From positions 7,998,001 through 8,062,000 of the forward strand of contig OZ005695.1 of assembly GCA_963930775.1 (NCBI GenBank): a DNA stretch of 64,000 bases, written 5' to 3'. The stretch is from Cliona cf. orientalis. Taxonomy: Eukaryota > Porifera > Demospongiae > Clionaida > Clionaidae. Each line of letters opens with the position of its first letter. Positions within the stretch are counted from its first letter, which is position 1. This document shows positions 1 to 11,500 of this stretch, piece after piece. The position numbers were made by a program, and so were the translations under genes. The notes under the pieces are model-generated. The model worked only from the letters and a program-made list of their open reading frames with translations, was not told the origin of the DNA and searched no databases.

Positions 1-373
1 TTATACAGCTACCAACTCCTAGCTGCAGCAAAACAAAATTGTATGAATTGTACATCTGTCAGTAGCTATAGCTATAGCTATATATCCATTTGGCTTCTGT
101 CACAAATTATCGAGACTCGGAGAGTTTGATTCACTATGAATAATGGTCAAGGCATCAGTGATTGTCCAAATAATAATATTATTATTTTAATGGTCAAGGC
201 GTCATGCAGTGATTTGCACATAATAGCTATAGTATGGTGGCGCTGACACAGGTGCACTGCCAACTATGTAGGTACTTGGAGAGTAGGATTTTGCATGCTG
301 TACACTACAGCATTACTGATATGGAATGCACTGCTGACACTATGATAATATTAATATTACATTTATCATGTAG
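1..373 (+). repeat. duplicated upstream flank of pseudogene 1
   Basis: No gene is visible here. Short stretches such as 'atggtcaaggcgtca' and 'ggtggcgctgacac' recur in the same order at 18550-18690 upstream of the related pseudogene at 19191. This stretch is therefore the left flank or first intron of a duplicated unit. It ends in a splice acceptor (catgtag, 367-373). No signal-peptide exon equivalent to the one at 8579 is visible; it may lie before the window. Confidence 0.6.
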
Positions 374-1759
374 GGACATGTCAAAATCTAAACATTTTGA
401 TGGTAAGCAACTCTAGCACAGGCATGAAAATTCTTCTCACATCAGCTGCAAATAATTCCACATCAGCAAGTGCCTCAGTGAACATATCAAACCATTACCT
501 TCCTCCTGAATGTCGCGATAGAAACCTCTGTAGTACCCTTAATTTTGAAAGTAACAGATTCTCATATTATATCATACCTTCAATTCGTGGTTTTGTGATA
601 CTCTCCCATAGAACCAACCACACAGCTATACAGACAACATTCGTAAATATCGCAGAAGAGTGCAATCCAATGAAAGCATTTCATGATGGCACGGCAGAAG
701 GGCACACAGCCTATGTATACAACATAGTTGTAGCATGCACAGACCTACAAACCCGACCACATGGAATCATTTACTATTTACCATATCGTTTTTTCCCAAA
801 TAGCACAGGAAGGGGATCAATTGTGAGAAACTATGAGCAAGTGACGCAATCAGAACCAATCTATACTCCAGGCACTATGTCAGAGGTTATTTTTGTGCGT
901 GGGCAAGAGCGGTGTGCAGAGTATGACAACTTGTACTTCATTGATGATGCATACATAGTACATTACCCTTTCAATGCCTTTGATCCGGAGTTCATTATCT
1001 CAAACAATGCGCTACGAAACTGTCCAGGCCCATACAAAGGCATTGAGTATTATGGAAATGATACGATAGTTATTCGATGCTCAAATAATCAAGCGGTGTT
1101 CTACGACTCCTGTGCAAGTAGGTTAACTTACCCATCCACTACTAATGTACCTTACCCGTGTTCAAATTGGGACAACATCATTTACCGCGATGGAAGTAAA
1201 CTGACGTTACTCTCTAACAATCATAGGCAAGCTATGGTTACTCGAAAACTTCCACTTCACAACTTGAACTATGGCAAATGTATTCAAGTTGGTAACGTAT
1301 CAACATTCATTGGAACATCAGCTGAAGGGGAGATATTCATTGCTCCTTTTAATGTCGGCACTGATAGCAAAGTAATAAATATTTCAAGTGGCGATGGTTT
1401 TAATTTAAAGCCAGCAATGGACCTGTGTTCTCTGAGAATAAACAAGAATTTGTAGTGTTTGATTCAATCACTCGCACTCTGATGGTTGTTAATCTCACGC
1501 AAACATGCAATATCATAAACGTTAGTGCAACTTTTATGCCTGCACTTATTTCAATCTTTTAAGGACAGGGAGTCTATAACTGCAGCTGCCAAGAAATGCA
1601 ACCACAACTGCCATCATACTCAGTCACAACAGCTGCTCTAGGGATTTCTACAGGAGAGGATAAAGTGACCCAACAATCAATTCCCTTGATTCTTGTGGTG
1701 GTAGCGGCCACCATGGTATTAGTGGTCATGGCAATAATCTTTGTAATGCTTGTGATTAC
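374..1759 (+). pseudogene. branch 1 receptor ectodomain-TM exon, degraded copy
   Basis: This exon is homologous to the ectodomain exon at 10021-11416. It shares the acceptor position, the first codons (TCxNxNILM) and the phase-2 donor after the membrane helix (ATTAC|GTAAGC). The reading frame is open to about 1390 and keeps the family landmarks YLPPECR, IIPSIRGFVIL, EECNP, GNDTIVIRCSNN and VPYPCSNW. An indel near 1392-1430 breaks the frame, stopping at 1455. A CAA-to-TAA change at about 1559 adds a second stop relative to the copy at 19191. The helix (IPLILVVVAATMVLVVMA, about 1680-1755) is still readable in another frame. No signal exon and no ZU5 or death exons follow, because mobile elements begin at 1926. 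I call it a pseudogene. A truncated secreted product from the intact first two thirds cannot be excluded. Confidence 0.75.
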
Positions 1760-1925
1760 GTAAGCTCAAGCCCAAACCCATAATCTCCTCCCCATGTGCT
1801 GGTTAGGCCCATTCCAACATTTTAATGTCACATGCTGAAGCGGACCGGAATGGGTCAGGGATATCGATTATGGGAATGAGGATAATCCATGCTTTAATAA
1901 AACGGTAATATTATTATTATTACGT

Positions 1926-2736
1926 TACGTCCAGAGTCCCAATTAGAAACAAAGAATTCGGCTCTCGCTATGATGAAATTATGATGAAATGATGATGAAA
2001 CCTATGATGAAATATATGATGAAACTTATGATGTAATTCCTGTGAAGCTGTTTCAAAATGTTTAGCGCGCATGAAAGGTTGTTGGGACCCAGAATTCGAA
2101 CCTAGCGTAGAAGACATCGTGGACTATCGATGAGATATGGCGATTTTCTCGGTTCGCTTTCTTTGGCGAGCTCGCACTCGGGGGGATTTCCCTATTCAGT
2201 CGAGCACATGGCGGGTGATGGTCAACCGGCTCAAGCCGCGCGCCCCAATATTGTACACGTATACGGAGCATGCGCAGTTTGTCGATGAGTCCTAGTTCGA
2301 ATTTATGGCGGCGTATTCATGAGCATGGGCGGATCTAGGGGGGGTTGCTGGGGTTGCAACCCCCCCAAACGATTTTGAGCAGCCCCTCCCACTTATATAC
2401 AACGCTTACTGTAGCTTGACACAGTAGCTGCCACTGTATGGTTAGCAGCAGACAAGCTGTGTAGTACATAATTGGCCTCAAACCAACAGGTGGTGCACAG
2501 TGGTTAGTGGTACACCCTGAACATGGCTTCAGCTATGAATAATCTACTGTAGACCACAAGAGTCAGCTGTGGTGTTAGGCGTGGTTACTAGGTCACCTGG
2601 GGCGACTAAAAGTGGGCGTGGCTCATTAAAAGTGGGCGTGGTCGCAAAAATTTCGCGCGCTTCGCGCGCAATTAAACCCACAACCCCACCATACTAAAAA
2701 TCCTAGATCCGCCCCTGATGAGGGACTCTGGACGTA
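1926..2736. mobile_element. TIR element A, left tandem copy (interrupted)
   Basis: The termini are inverted repeats: TACGTCCAGAGTCCC at 1926-1940 and its complement at 2722-2736. Without the nested insertion at 2324-2717 the element is about 415 bp. It is nearly identical to the copy at 2754-3154, and both are followed by the same 17-bp tail (gtctctaagttgttcat). This suggests a tandem duplication rather than two independent insertions. There is no convincing coding content, so it is a non-autonomous element of unknown superfamily. Confidence 0.8.
2324..2717. mobile_element. nested GGGCGGATC MITE with 5-bp target duplication
   Basis: The ends are CATGGGCGGATCTAGG and the complement of CAGGGGCGGATCTAGG. 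A direct repeat ATGAG flanks it (2319-2323 and 2718-2722). The uninterrupted site, with a single ATGAG, is preserved in the sister copy at 3136-3140, so insertion and target duplication can be read directly. It is about 394 bp and non-coding. The element at 54748-55063 shares the CAGGGGCGG terminus and also has a 5-bp duplication. Confidence 0.85.
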
Positions 2737-2753
2737 GTCTCTAAGTTGTTCAT

Positions 2754-3154
2754 TACGTCCAGAGTCCCAATTAGAAACAAAGAATTCGGCTCTCGCTATG
2801 ATGAAATTATGATGAAACCTATGATGAAATATATGATGAAACTTATGATGTAATTCCTGTGAAACTGTTTCAAAATGTTTAGCGCGCATGAAAGGTTGTT
2901 GGGACCCAGAATTTGAACCTAGCGTAGAAGACATCGTGGACTATCGATGAGATATGGCGATTTTCTCGGTTCGCTTTCTTTGGCGAGCTCGCACTCGGGG
3001 GGATTTCCCTATTCAGTCGAGCACATGGCGGGTGAAGGTCAACCGGCTCAAGCCGCGCGCCCCAATATTGTACGCGTATACGGAGCATGCGCAGTTTGTC
3101 GATGTGTCCTAGTTCGAATTTATGGCGGCGTATTCATGAGGGACTCTGGACGTA
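2754..3154. mobile_element. TIR element A, right tandem copy (uninterrupted)
   Basis: Terminal repeats TACGTCCAGAGTCCC (2754-2768) and its complement (3140-3154) bound about 400 bp. The copy differs from the left one by only a few substitutions. The short open frames on both strands here are not supported as genes. The left part holds a run of ATGATGAAA-type direct repeats. Confidence 0.8.
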
Positions 3155-3172
3155 GTCTCTAAGTTGTTCATT

Positions 3173-3730
3173 ATCTCCCCAGTAGCAATTTACTTTTCTG
3201 TGGTTATGAGGTAATTGTGGTGTAATCTATGATGAAATTATGATGAAATTATGATGCAACCTATGAGGTAATTATGAAAAAATCCAGGGCCTCGCTGGAG
3301 CCTTTCTGGGACTTGAAAATCAGTAAATATGTAGAGTATCTTACGCGTGTATCCAGCGAATATATTACAAGCTGAGCGCTACTTTCTCTGAGAAGTACTG
3401 TTGGAACTTCACGTGTTTTCTTGGCTTACGTAATGCCGTGGATAAATAAAGCTAGCCTTGCGCTATATATAGCACGCATCATTGTCACAAAGAGGCTGGC
3501 CCGCGCGCGACTGCAGCAGCGTGACCAACCTGAAGTTCGGAAGGAATACTGTGCTGTCGAGTTCATCTCTGTGATTGAAGCATCGAAACTTGTCGCTATC
3601 AAGGCTGAGAGTCGATCTTAGACGCCATCTCCATGATTTCTGGGGCGAGCATCGCCGGATCGATGTGTATGCATTCTATTGACGACCTTTTACCACATGC
3701 ACCATTATACTATGCAGCTACTGGGGAGAT
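3173..3730. mobile_element. MITE with ATCTCCCCAGTAGC termini
   Basis: A perfect 14-bp inverted repeat bounds about 558 bp: ATCTCCCCAGTAGC at 3173-3186 and its complement at 3717-3730. The interior repeats the ATGATGAAATT motif of element A near its left end, so the two families may share an origin. A 66-codon frame at 3421-3621 lies inside but shows no recognisable domain. Confidence 0.65.
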
Positions 3731-3734
3731 GGTC

Positions 3735-4024
3735 AAGGGTTCATATTATTATCATGCAAGTTTATAAAATTTATTCACTGTAGGATAAAATGCATATACC
3801 TCAAAAAAGAGCAGCAACAATGAGAATAATATTATTCTGCTCTGCTCTGGTCAAGGAAAGACAGTAGTGATGACTGGTGTGGGGATTCCACATAAAGAAG
3901 AACATTATAATCCACAAGATGTTGAGAAATGGGAAAAACGAACATCCACTTCACAGCTCAGATATGATCTGAACCAAAAGACACAACAGATTGAATGTTA
4001 GAGGAATAAAGATCATTATACCTT
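3735..4024 (+). other. paralogous 3' flank of the branch 1 pseudogene
   Basis: This matches 20690-20860 downstream of the pseudogene at 19191 ('ctgtaggataaaatg', 'gaggaaagac', 'gggattccacac' versus 'gggctcccacac'). The whole 1926-3730 cluster is therefore extra DNA in this copy. No coding sequence is supported. Confidence 0.5.
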
Positions 4025-4033
4025 AAAGGTTAC

Positions 4034-5545
4034 CGTCGTGCACAACTTTACTTAAAGGATAGGAAAATGCCATGGGTTATACATGGGATTGATTTAAGTC
4101 AAGGATCCCATGGGTTATACATGGGACTGAATTAAGTCATCTACTCCATGTGTTATACATGGGATTGTTTTAAGTCAACTTAGTTTGACTTAAATTGCCG
4201 ATGTATTAGACGTATACCTTGACTATTATCAGGGAAGATTTTAAGTCAATTTTCATAAACTCTAAAAAGTGTATAAAACGTCAAAATTTGAACTCTGACT
4301 TAAAATAATTAATGTTGCCAATAAGACGTCTTATGTAGACTTTGTCTGGCCACAACCATAGCTATAATATATTATATACTATAGGTCTACTTGCAATTGA
4401 TCATAATAATATAATTGCCACTGAAGTAGCTAGCTATAATAATTAAATTTTTATGTGGCACATGAAACTATAGCTAGTATCATTAAATTTTACACTGCAA
4501 ATTCTGGGGATATTTTCAGCTATACATATTAAATAGCAGATTCTATTTATATAATAATTACGTATAATAGTTATTAAAATTAGTTCGTGGCAACGAGTAA
4601 TTGCTATTAAAATGCGCAGTGGTAGCAGCCGGATTTTGGCTATAATTTGTATGGTTAGCGGGGTTAATTCGGCCATAGGTTATAGATTCGGTAGGGTAGG
4701 TAGGAAGGGTTGGGTTTTGGCTATGGTATGGTTAGCAGGGTTAGATCGGCAGGGTAGCTAGGTAGGGTTGGGTTTCGGCTATCGCATGGTTAGCAGGGTT
4801 GCTGTTCCGCAGGGTAGCTAGGTAGGGTTGGGTTTCGACTATCGCATGGTTAGCAGGGTTAGTTTGGCAGAGTAGCTAGGTAGGGTTGGGTTTCGGCTAT
4901 CGCATGGTTAGCAGGGTTACTGTTCCGCAGGGTAGCTAGGTAGGGTTGGGTTTCGACTATCGCATGGTTAGCAGGGTTAGTTCGGCAGAGTAGCTAGGTA
5001 GGGTTGGGTTTGGGGTATCGTATGGTTAGCAGGGTTAGTATCATTGCTGTTTGGTGCACGTGTAGCTATTATAATCGTGACAAAATGGGTTAGATCTACA
5101 GCAGCGGCAGCAGTGGTAGTGTGTTTGGGTTCGGGAGCCGTACCTTGAGACGAGTGGGTGGAGCTAATCAGCATGCATATACACTGTAATTGTCCGCACG
5201 CTCGTCTGCTGTGCAAGGCTTATAAATGCCTGGCATTAACTCACAAAGGTGACGTTATCTTTGCCATTGGGAGTATTTTAAGTCAAAGTTCAAATTAAGA
5301 CGTTTTGTACTGTTTTTAGTGTTTTTGAAGGTTGACTTAAAATCTTCCCTGATAATAGTTAAGGTACACATATTATATCGGCAATTTAAGTCAAACTAAG
5401 TTGACTTAAAACAATCCCATGTATAACACATGGAGTAGATGACTTAATTCAGTCCCATGTATAGCCCATGGGATCCTTGACTTAAATCAATCCCATGTAT
5501 AACCCATGGAATTTCCTCTAATTTTAAGTATTCTAATGTACGACC
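4034..5545. mobile_element. MULE-like non-autonomous element with long TIRs
   Basis: The outer ends (CCGTCGTGCA and the complement of GGTCGTACAT) are flanked by a perfect 9-bp direct repeat AAAGGTTAC at 4025-4033 and 5546-5554. Long inverted repeats occupy about 4066-4310 and 5268-5512. They contain three spaced copies of a CCATG..TATACATGGGA-type motif followed by TTTAAGTCA. Nine-bp target duplications with long TIRs are typical of the Mutator-like superfamily, so I infer a non-autonomous MULE-like or foldback element. No transposase is present; the interior is a minisatellite (4655-5035) plus about 200 bp of unassigned sequence. Confidence 0.75.
4655..5035. repeat. 58-60 bp minisatellite inside the MULE-like element
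   Basis: About six to seven copies of a unit start with TGGTTAGCAGGGTTA and contain TAGCTAGGTAGGGTTGGGTTT. Units of 58 and 60 bp alternate (…GGCAGGGTAG… versus …TTCCGCAGGG…), suggesting amplification of a dimer. The first units are more diverged. It is not a CRISPR: there are no spacers and the unit is contiguous. Confidence 0.85.
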
Positions 5546-5806
5546 AAAGGTTACTATGTGGTGACTCTAGTCATGTACCATATCTATAGCCATATGAATC
5601 TCAGGTATGGTAAATATACTCTAAGAAAAAATCTGGGGTGCACATGATTGATGATCATCCTGATTTCTAGCTAGCTATCTGAGCTATGATAATTATAGAT
5701 CTAGTTAGTCCATGATGTCGTTGTGGCGTGGAGTCAGCAAAGTCTGCAGTCTCAGGTGTCTTGTGTCTGATGACTTGAAGGACTTTGTACTTCGTAGTGT
5801 GGCACC

Positions 5807-8409
5807 TGTCACGTTAAATATGGACCCCCGTAAAATCCGTTCCCCCCGGAACAGATTTTTCAATAAAATACGGACCCACCCATCAATATTTGGACCCCCC
5901 ACCCCTCTCGCGGCGTGCGCACGCTTAAGGTCGTAGGTTAATAGATCGTAGCTTTGTAGTATTAGTGAGTTGGTCTATAAAAGAAAGCAGTTGAGATGAG
6001 GTGCCGAATATCAACGAGAGATTCGCCATGGAGAAAGAAGCTAAGAACGCGGAAAACCTACCACAGGAGAAAGAAGACCCTATTTTGGACCACGCCATCT
6101 ACTACGCCATCAACGGAGCATACCCTAGCAACCTCAACAAGGAGAAGAAGAGAGCAGTACGAAAACGAGCGAGTACACTCATACTTGAGAGCGGAGAAGT
6201 GTACTTGCAGCGGAAAGATAGGAGAGTGAAAGTGATCCAGTCCAGAAAAGACCAGCTACTGATCATCAAAGCATGCCACTCGGAACCAACATCTGGTCAC
6301 TTGGGAGTTACAAAAACGTTGAGGAGAGTGGCTGAGCGGTACTACTGGAAGGGAATGGTAGCTGATGTTCATGAGCATGTAAGTGTGTAGAGTGTATACT
6401 ATTGAATTAGCCTTGATACTAGTTAATTCTTTATTCTAATTTATAGCTGAGATGCTGCCCGGAGTGTCAACGCAGGAATCCAAAGATGGAGCGAGAGAGG
6501 CCAGAACTACATCCCGTACCAATCAAGTCTCCCTGGTTCCACATAGGAATGGACTTCATTGGTCCTATTTCACCCATCTCGGAGAAAGGAAATCGCTACA
6601 TTTTGACCATCTCTGATTACTTCACCAAGTATGCTTGGGCTAAAGCACTGCCTACGAAGGAAGCTGTTGGTGTTGTTAATGCCATGAGAGAGGTAAGACT
6701 CAGTGTACTATATGTTTCGATTCTGATGTTATGACTGACTTCATTTGTATAGCTTTTCTTCATGCTTGGCCTTCCATCAGTTATTACTACTGATCAAGGC
6801 AGTGAATTTCGCAATGAAGTTAATGCAGCATTGATGACGACATTTGGGATAAAGCACAGGCTAACAACAGCGTACCATCCTCAGGCAAATGGTCTGGACG
6901 AGCGATACAATCAGACGCTTATCAACTCATTGTCGAAATTCGCTCAAACCACCAGAAGCAGATGGGATGAAAATCTTCCTGAAGTTGTCTATGCATATAA
7001 TACCGCAGTGCAGGAGTCTTCTCGGCATACTCCATTTGAGGCCATGTTTGGCCGGCAAGCTAAGATGCCCATTGATTTCAATGCTGAAGAAGACTACAAA
7101 CCAGAGGAGAAGCTTGAACAGCACCTTGCCAGTCATCATCCTTCAGATGATGCAGTAGCAATACATAGGAAAGCAATCGAGGAGTCAGTGAAGAAGAATG
7201 TAGAGAAAGTACAAAAGAAGCAGAAAAAGTACTATGATGAAAAGCATGGAGCAAGTTCATGCTACACTACAGGGTCCCTTGTTTACAAAAAGGATTTTTG
7301 AAGAAAGAAGCGGCGTGGCGGAAAGTTGGATTACCTGTGGGAAGGCCCATTTGTGATTGTTGCAGCTCTCGGAAAAGGTCTATTCAAGCTGCAAGAAGTG
7401 AATGGAACAAAGGTTAGTTATTCATTAATTTATTGCTATAATTATGTCACAATTCCATTAACAGGTTGTGGACAGAGTGAATGGATTTCACCTCAAGAGA
7501 TGCCATATACCACTGCCAAGTGACCGTGAATTAGCACCACCCTCTTCAGAAAGCAACTTGAGCAATCCAGAAGTTGCAGTACCCGATGATTCCCACTCCA
7601 AGGTGGAGTCTGGTAACTTTGTCCAAATCCTGTACAATGGACACGGGCACTGGCTAACCATCACCAATCTTGGAGCCGAAAGCAAAGATGAGGTGCTTGT
7701 GTATGACAGCCTGTATCCATCTGTAAGTACATGCGTACACAAGCAGATTGCTGCCCTTCTTCACACCAGCAGTAGAGAGATCAGAGTGAAGATCATGGAC
7801 ATGCAGATCCAAGCAGGTACCTGTGACTGTGGGCTTTTTGCCATTGCCACAGCAACTGCACTGCTAAGTGGAGGGCAACCCGGGGCCTGCACATTCAAGC
7901 AGACAGAAATGAGGAAGCATTTGTATGATGGGTTCAAGCAGGGAAAGCTTCTGCCTTTTCCTCTGTTGAAGATGAGGCGTGCAAGCAAGAAGGTGAAATA
8001 CACCGAAACAATATCAGTGTATTGCCTGTGCAGGATGCCAGAAGTTCAAGACCGAGACATGGTAGAGTGCTCTAACTGCTTGGAATGGTTTCATGTTGAC
8101 TGTCTAGTTCAGCCAGTACCTACAGCAGCCCTGGACAATTCAAATGTAGATTGGTTTTGCGATCTTTGTAAGTAGCTATTTTTGGTTTTGTATCTACCTG
8201 GTTATGTTTTTATCAACACAGTATTGTTACACACATGATACAGCATTTAAAGTTCAAATTCCTCCTAATAGGAACAAATATTTCAGGTGAAATATTTGGA
8301 CCCCTTGGGGGGTCCAAAAATGTCATGAGGGGTCCATTTATTTCAATAAAATTTGTTCCTAGGGGTCCAGATTTTTTATAAAATTTGGACCGGGGGGTCC
8401 GTTGTGACA
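5807..8409 (+). mobile_element. Ginger-type DNA transposon
   Basis: The termini are TGTCAC at 5807 and GTGACA ending at 8409, flanked by a 4-bp duplication CACC (5803-5806 and 8410-8413). Subterminal regions carry several GGACCCC motifs in opposite orientation. The interior encodes a retroviral-type integrase plus a protease and a PHD finger but no reverse transcriptase, RNase H or LTR. This matches the known Ginger cut-and-paste transposons, which make 4-bp duplications and often carry extra protease or PHD domains. It ends about 170 bp upstream of the first exon of the receptor gene at 8579. Confidence 0.85.
6028..8175 (+). pseudogene. Ginger transposase: integrase + GPY/F + Ulp1-like protease + PHD, one nonsense codon
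   Basis: Four exons are inferred: about 6028-6378, 6447-6692, 6753-7411 and 7465-8175, with GT-AG introns of about 50-70 bp. In order they encode an H2C2 zinc finger (H..GHLG … CPEC), a DDE integrase core (GMDFIGP; TTDQGSEF; NGLDERYN), and a GPY/F-like module (DYLWEGPFVI). A Ulp1/SENP-like cysteine protease follows (HWLT, YDSLY, then CDCGLFAIA with the usual Gln upstream). A C-terminal PHD finger comes last (YCLC … CSNC … HVDC … CDLC). An in-frame TGA at about 7300, between YKKDF and RKKRRGG, interrupts the chain just before the GPY/F region. This copy is therefore probably non-autonomous unless the stop is read through. The first ATG in frame is 6028, but an upstream start is possible. Absence of polymerase and LTRs argues against a Gypsy retrotransposon. 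Confidence 0.8.
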
Positions 8410-8413
8410 CACC

Positions 8414-8578
8414 CTCAAACCCACAAGTGCGGTACGTACCGGTATTCCCCTTGGGGTTCCCCTGCCAAGCATGACGAAGCTTTATAAGTGTGGATCGGTG
8501 ACGGCTATCGTCACTAAGGGAACATGTTAGAGCATCTATGGTTAGAGTGTTTCAACGTTCGAAGAGACTTATTCTCAG
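8414..8578 (+). promoter_or_regulatory. candidate promoter/5' UTR of the death-domain receptor
   Basis: This is the only unique sequence between the Ginger element and the first ATG at 8579. It holds GTACGTACCGGTA and GGTGACGGCTATCGTCACT palindromic stretches but no clear TATA box. The short distance implies that the transposon may sit in, or have displaced, upstream control DNA. Confidence 0.35.
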
Positions 8579-11500
8579 ATGCCGAAAACATCCACCATGA
8601 ACCATGGCGTGCGGCCTATCCTCGTCAGCTTCTTTGTATTGATAGCGTCACATTTCCGACAATTTGTCGCTTGTGATCAAGGTGTCGACGAGGCCATGCT
8701 AACTGGTAAGTCCCCCGTATCTGATATTGAAAGTTGTTGTGCTGTCCAGGCGTGAAGGCTTTTCCCCGCCTCGGCTACACTCGCGCGTGAAACTATGAAC
8801 CTCATTCTCTAGGCCCAGAGAGCCTGGGGACGAGGCTAGATTGTAATATGTGATACAAATTGACACCAATTTGCATAATTGTTATAATCGTATTTTTTTA
8901 AATAATGTGCAAATTGGTGTCAACTGGATATTAATAATTATAGTAGCTAGTCTTGTGCCAAGCCCCCTTTCACGCACGCGGAGAGAAGGGGTCTGGACAA
9001 ACGTGTCGCCAAGGAATGTGTGCGTGAATAAATTAACATTCTATTGAGTACCAAGGGTTATATTGCATACGAACGCACACGCACACAGTCATTAATTTAC
9101 ATTCCGTTCATGCCCGTGCAGTCATGTGACTTGATCCATGCATCTGATTGGCGCGCACTGTACGTTGCACGGGTGACACGGGCCCTATACACGTTTGTCC
9201 AGACCCCTTCTCTCTGCGTGCGTGAAAGGGGGCTGGGTACGAGACTATCACGGTAGTAGCTACAACAATATCAAACAGGCAAGGGGAAATCCAGATGCAT
9301 TTGTATGCCTATTACTATAGAGTCACATAGGCGTAGGAACCAGGGGGGGCACCGGGGGCACGTGCCCCCCAACCAGCAAGGAAGGGGGCCAGTGCCCCAA
9401 CAGCCACAGCAATGCCTGTACATGCTAGCTGTTATAGGCCTGACTATGAAATATCATATTGAATTTCGAGAATAAGTACTAAAGTAGCTACAACATCTGT
9501 TCTGATCGATTTAATATTCATTTCTTCACTGTCATTAACACCAAAAGGGCGTAGTTTATACCCAAAGTGGGTATGATCGCAAAAATTTTGCACGCGCTTC
9601 ACGCGCAAATGTTACAATGCCCCCTCAACCATTACCATCTTCCTACGCCTATGGACTCTGGCTCATAAGCAATCAATTACGAGCAAAAACGATAGGTGGC
9701 ACCAGCATTACATACTCCCAGCGGTGTGCTAGCTATGCCTTTGACAATAAACTGTTATAGCAGGATTCCATGCAGAGGTAGATGCAAATTATGCCCTTTC
9801 TGGCCAGGTTCCTGTCACACCCATTGGTGCATGGGGGTATTGCGCTTTATGGGAATAGCATGCATTATCATGCTAGCCAAGTGGTATATATCTGCCTTGA
9901 AACCCTGTGTAGTCACCAATTTGAAAATGCACGCTATTCCCATCCATTCAATTCCCACCAATGGGCACGACTAGAACCTGGCCGAAGAATATCATCCTAT
10001 TGGCCATTATACCTATATAGGTACATGCAAGAATGTCAACATCCTGATGGCTAGCAATGCCAGTACTGGCATACAAGCAGTTCTCACGTCAACTGAAGCT
10101 GAACAAGCAGATGTTGATTCATCTCCCATAACTCTTACAATAGCTGATCGCTATCTGCCTCCGGAATGTCGAGTTAACCGTCTCTGCAATATTCTCCACT
10201 TTGATCATCCCGATGGAACATCTCATTACTTCATCCCTTCAATTCACGGTTTCGTGGTTCTGTATCACTGGGCTGTCTACAATGACAATCGTACTGAAGA
10301 ATTCCCATGGAACTTGTTCATTGGAGTCACGGAAAACTGCAACCCCACTAAAGCTTTCCTTGCTAGAAACAACCGGATAATGGTCGTAGCGTGTATGAAT
10401 CTTCAGTCCCGACCTAGAGGAATGCTGTACTACATGTACTATGATATTTTGCCAAATCATACTGGAAGTGGCTGGATGATAAGAAGAAATATGCACTTGC
10501 CAACAAAATCTGAAACAATCTACAACCCGGCGACTGTTTCAGAAATCACCCATGTTCGCGGACAAAGGAAATGTCCCGAAAGTGACAATCTTTACCTTAT
10601 CGATGCTGGATATGCACTACAGTTCCCAACATCAAGTACGAGCGATCCAGAGTTTAGTGTATCAGGTCCACTGGAAGATTGTATAGGCTGTCAGAGTTTA
10701 GAACATTATCATGGCAATGACAACCTTATTATTCGTTGCTCAAACAATCGGACAGCACTCTACGATTCCTGTCGTAACATTCGTTTCACCTATGCACCTG
10801 ATGATGATATTCCATACCCATGCTCCAATTGGAGTTCCGTCGCCTATCGTAATGGAACACAACTTGCGCTTGATGGAGAAACCCAGCTGCTTCCATCTAG
10901 TGACATAAACTATGCTAAATGTCTACAAGGAGTCAACCATCCTCCTATATTTATTGCATCATCAGCAAATGGGATATTCATCTCTCGTTTCGATGGCAAT
11001 AATTTCACCAAGATAGCGAATGGTAACTGCTCCACTGATAATAACAACGGGGCATGCCCTCCACCGGTATTCTCTGAAAATAATAATGTATTTGGAACAT
11101 ACGACTCAACGGTCGGTGCTTTTGTGATTGTTAACGTGATGGAGGGGTGTAGAGATGACCCAATCATTGCTCAAATTCCCACTCCATCCCAACCTGATCT
11201 TGTGTCAGTGTCTCTCGGCCAAGGTGCTTATAACTGCAGCTGTTCGTCTGTACGGAATACTGAACCTGGTCCACTTACATCTACTCAGGCAGAACATACT
11301 GGACAGCCGTATTCTACCACTTCACCAACCTCCCCCCATCAAGCATCTAATGCAAATCTGCTTGCTGGTTTATTGACACTAATGGCAGTGTTAGTTATGG
11401 TCATTCTGAGCATAATGTAAGGATGAATAAAATTAATATAATTATGATGAGTGTGCATAGTTTTACTTTCCAGGATAAAAAATTTTCCAATGAGAACAAG

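Noticed and set aside
3421..3621. 66-codon open frame on the + strand
   Set aside because: It lies between the termini of a MITE, has no recognisable domain and no paralogue; most likely chance.
4655..5035. Possible CRISPR-like repeat array
   Set aside because: Units are contiguous with no unique spacers, inside a eukaryotic long-TIR element.
6028..8175. Gypsy retrotransposon or retrovirus remnant
   Set aside because: No reverse transcriptase, RNase H, protease of aspartic type or LTR; inverted termini and 4-bp duplication fit Ginger.
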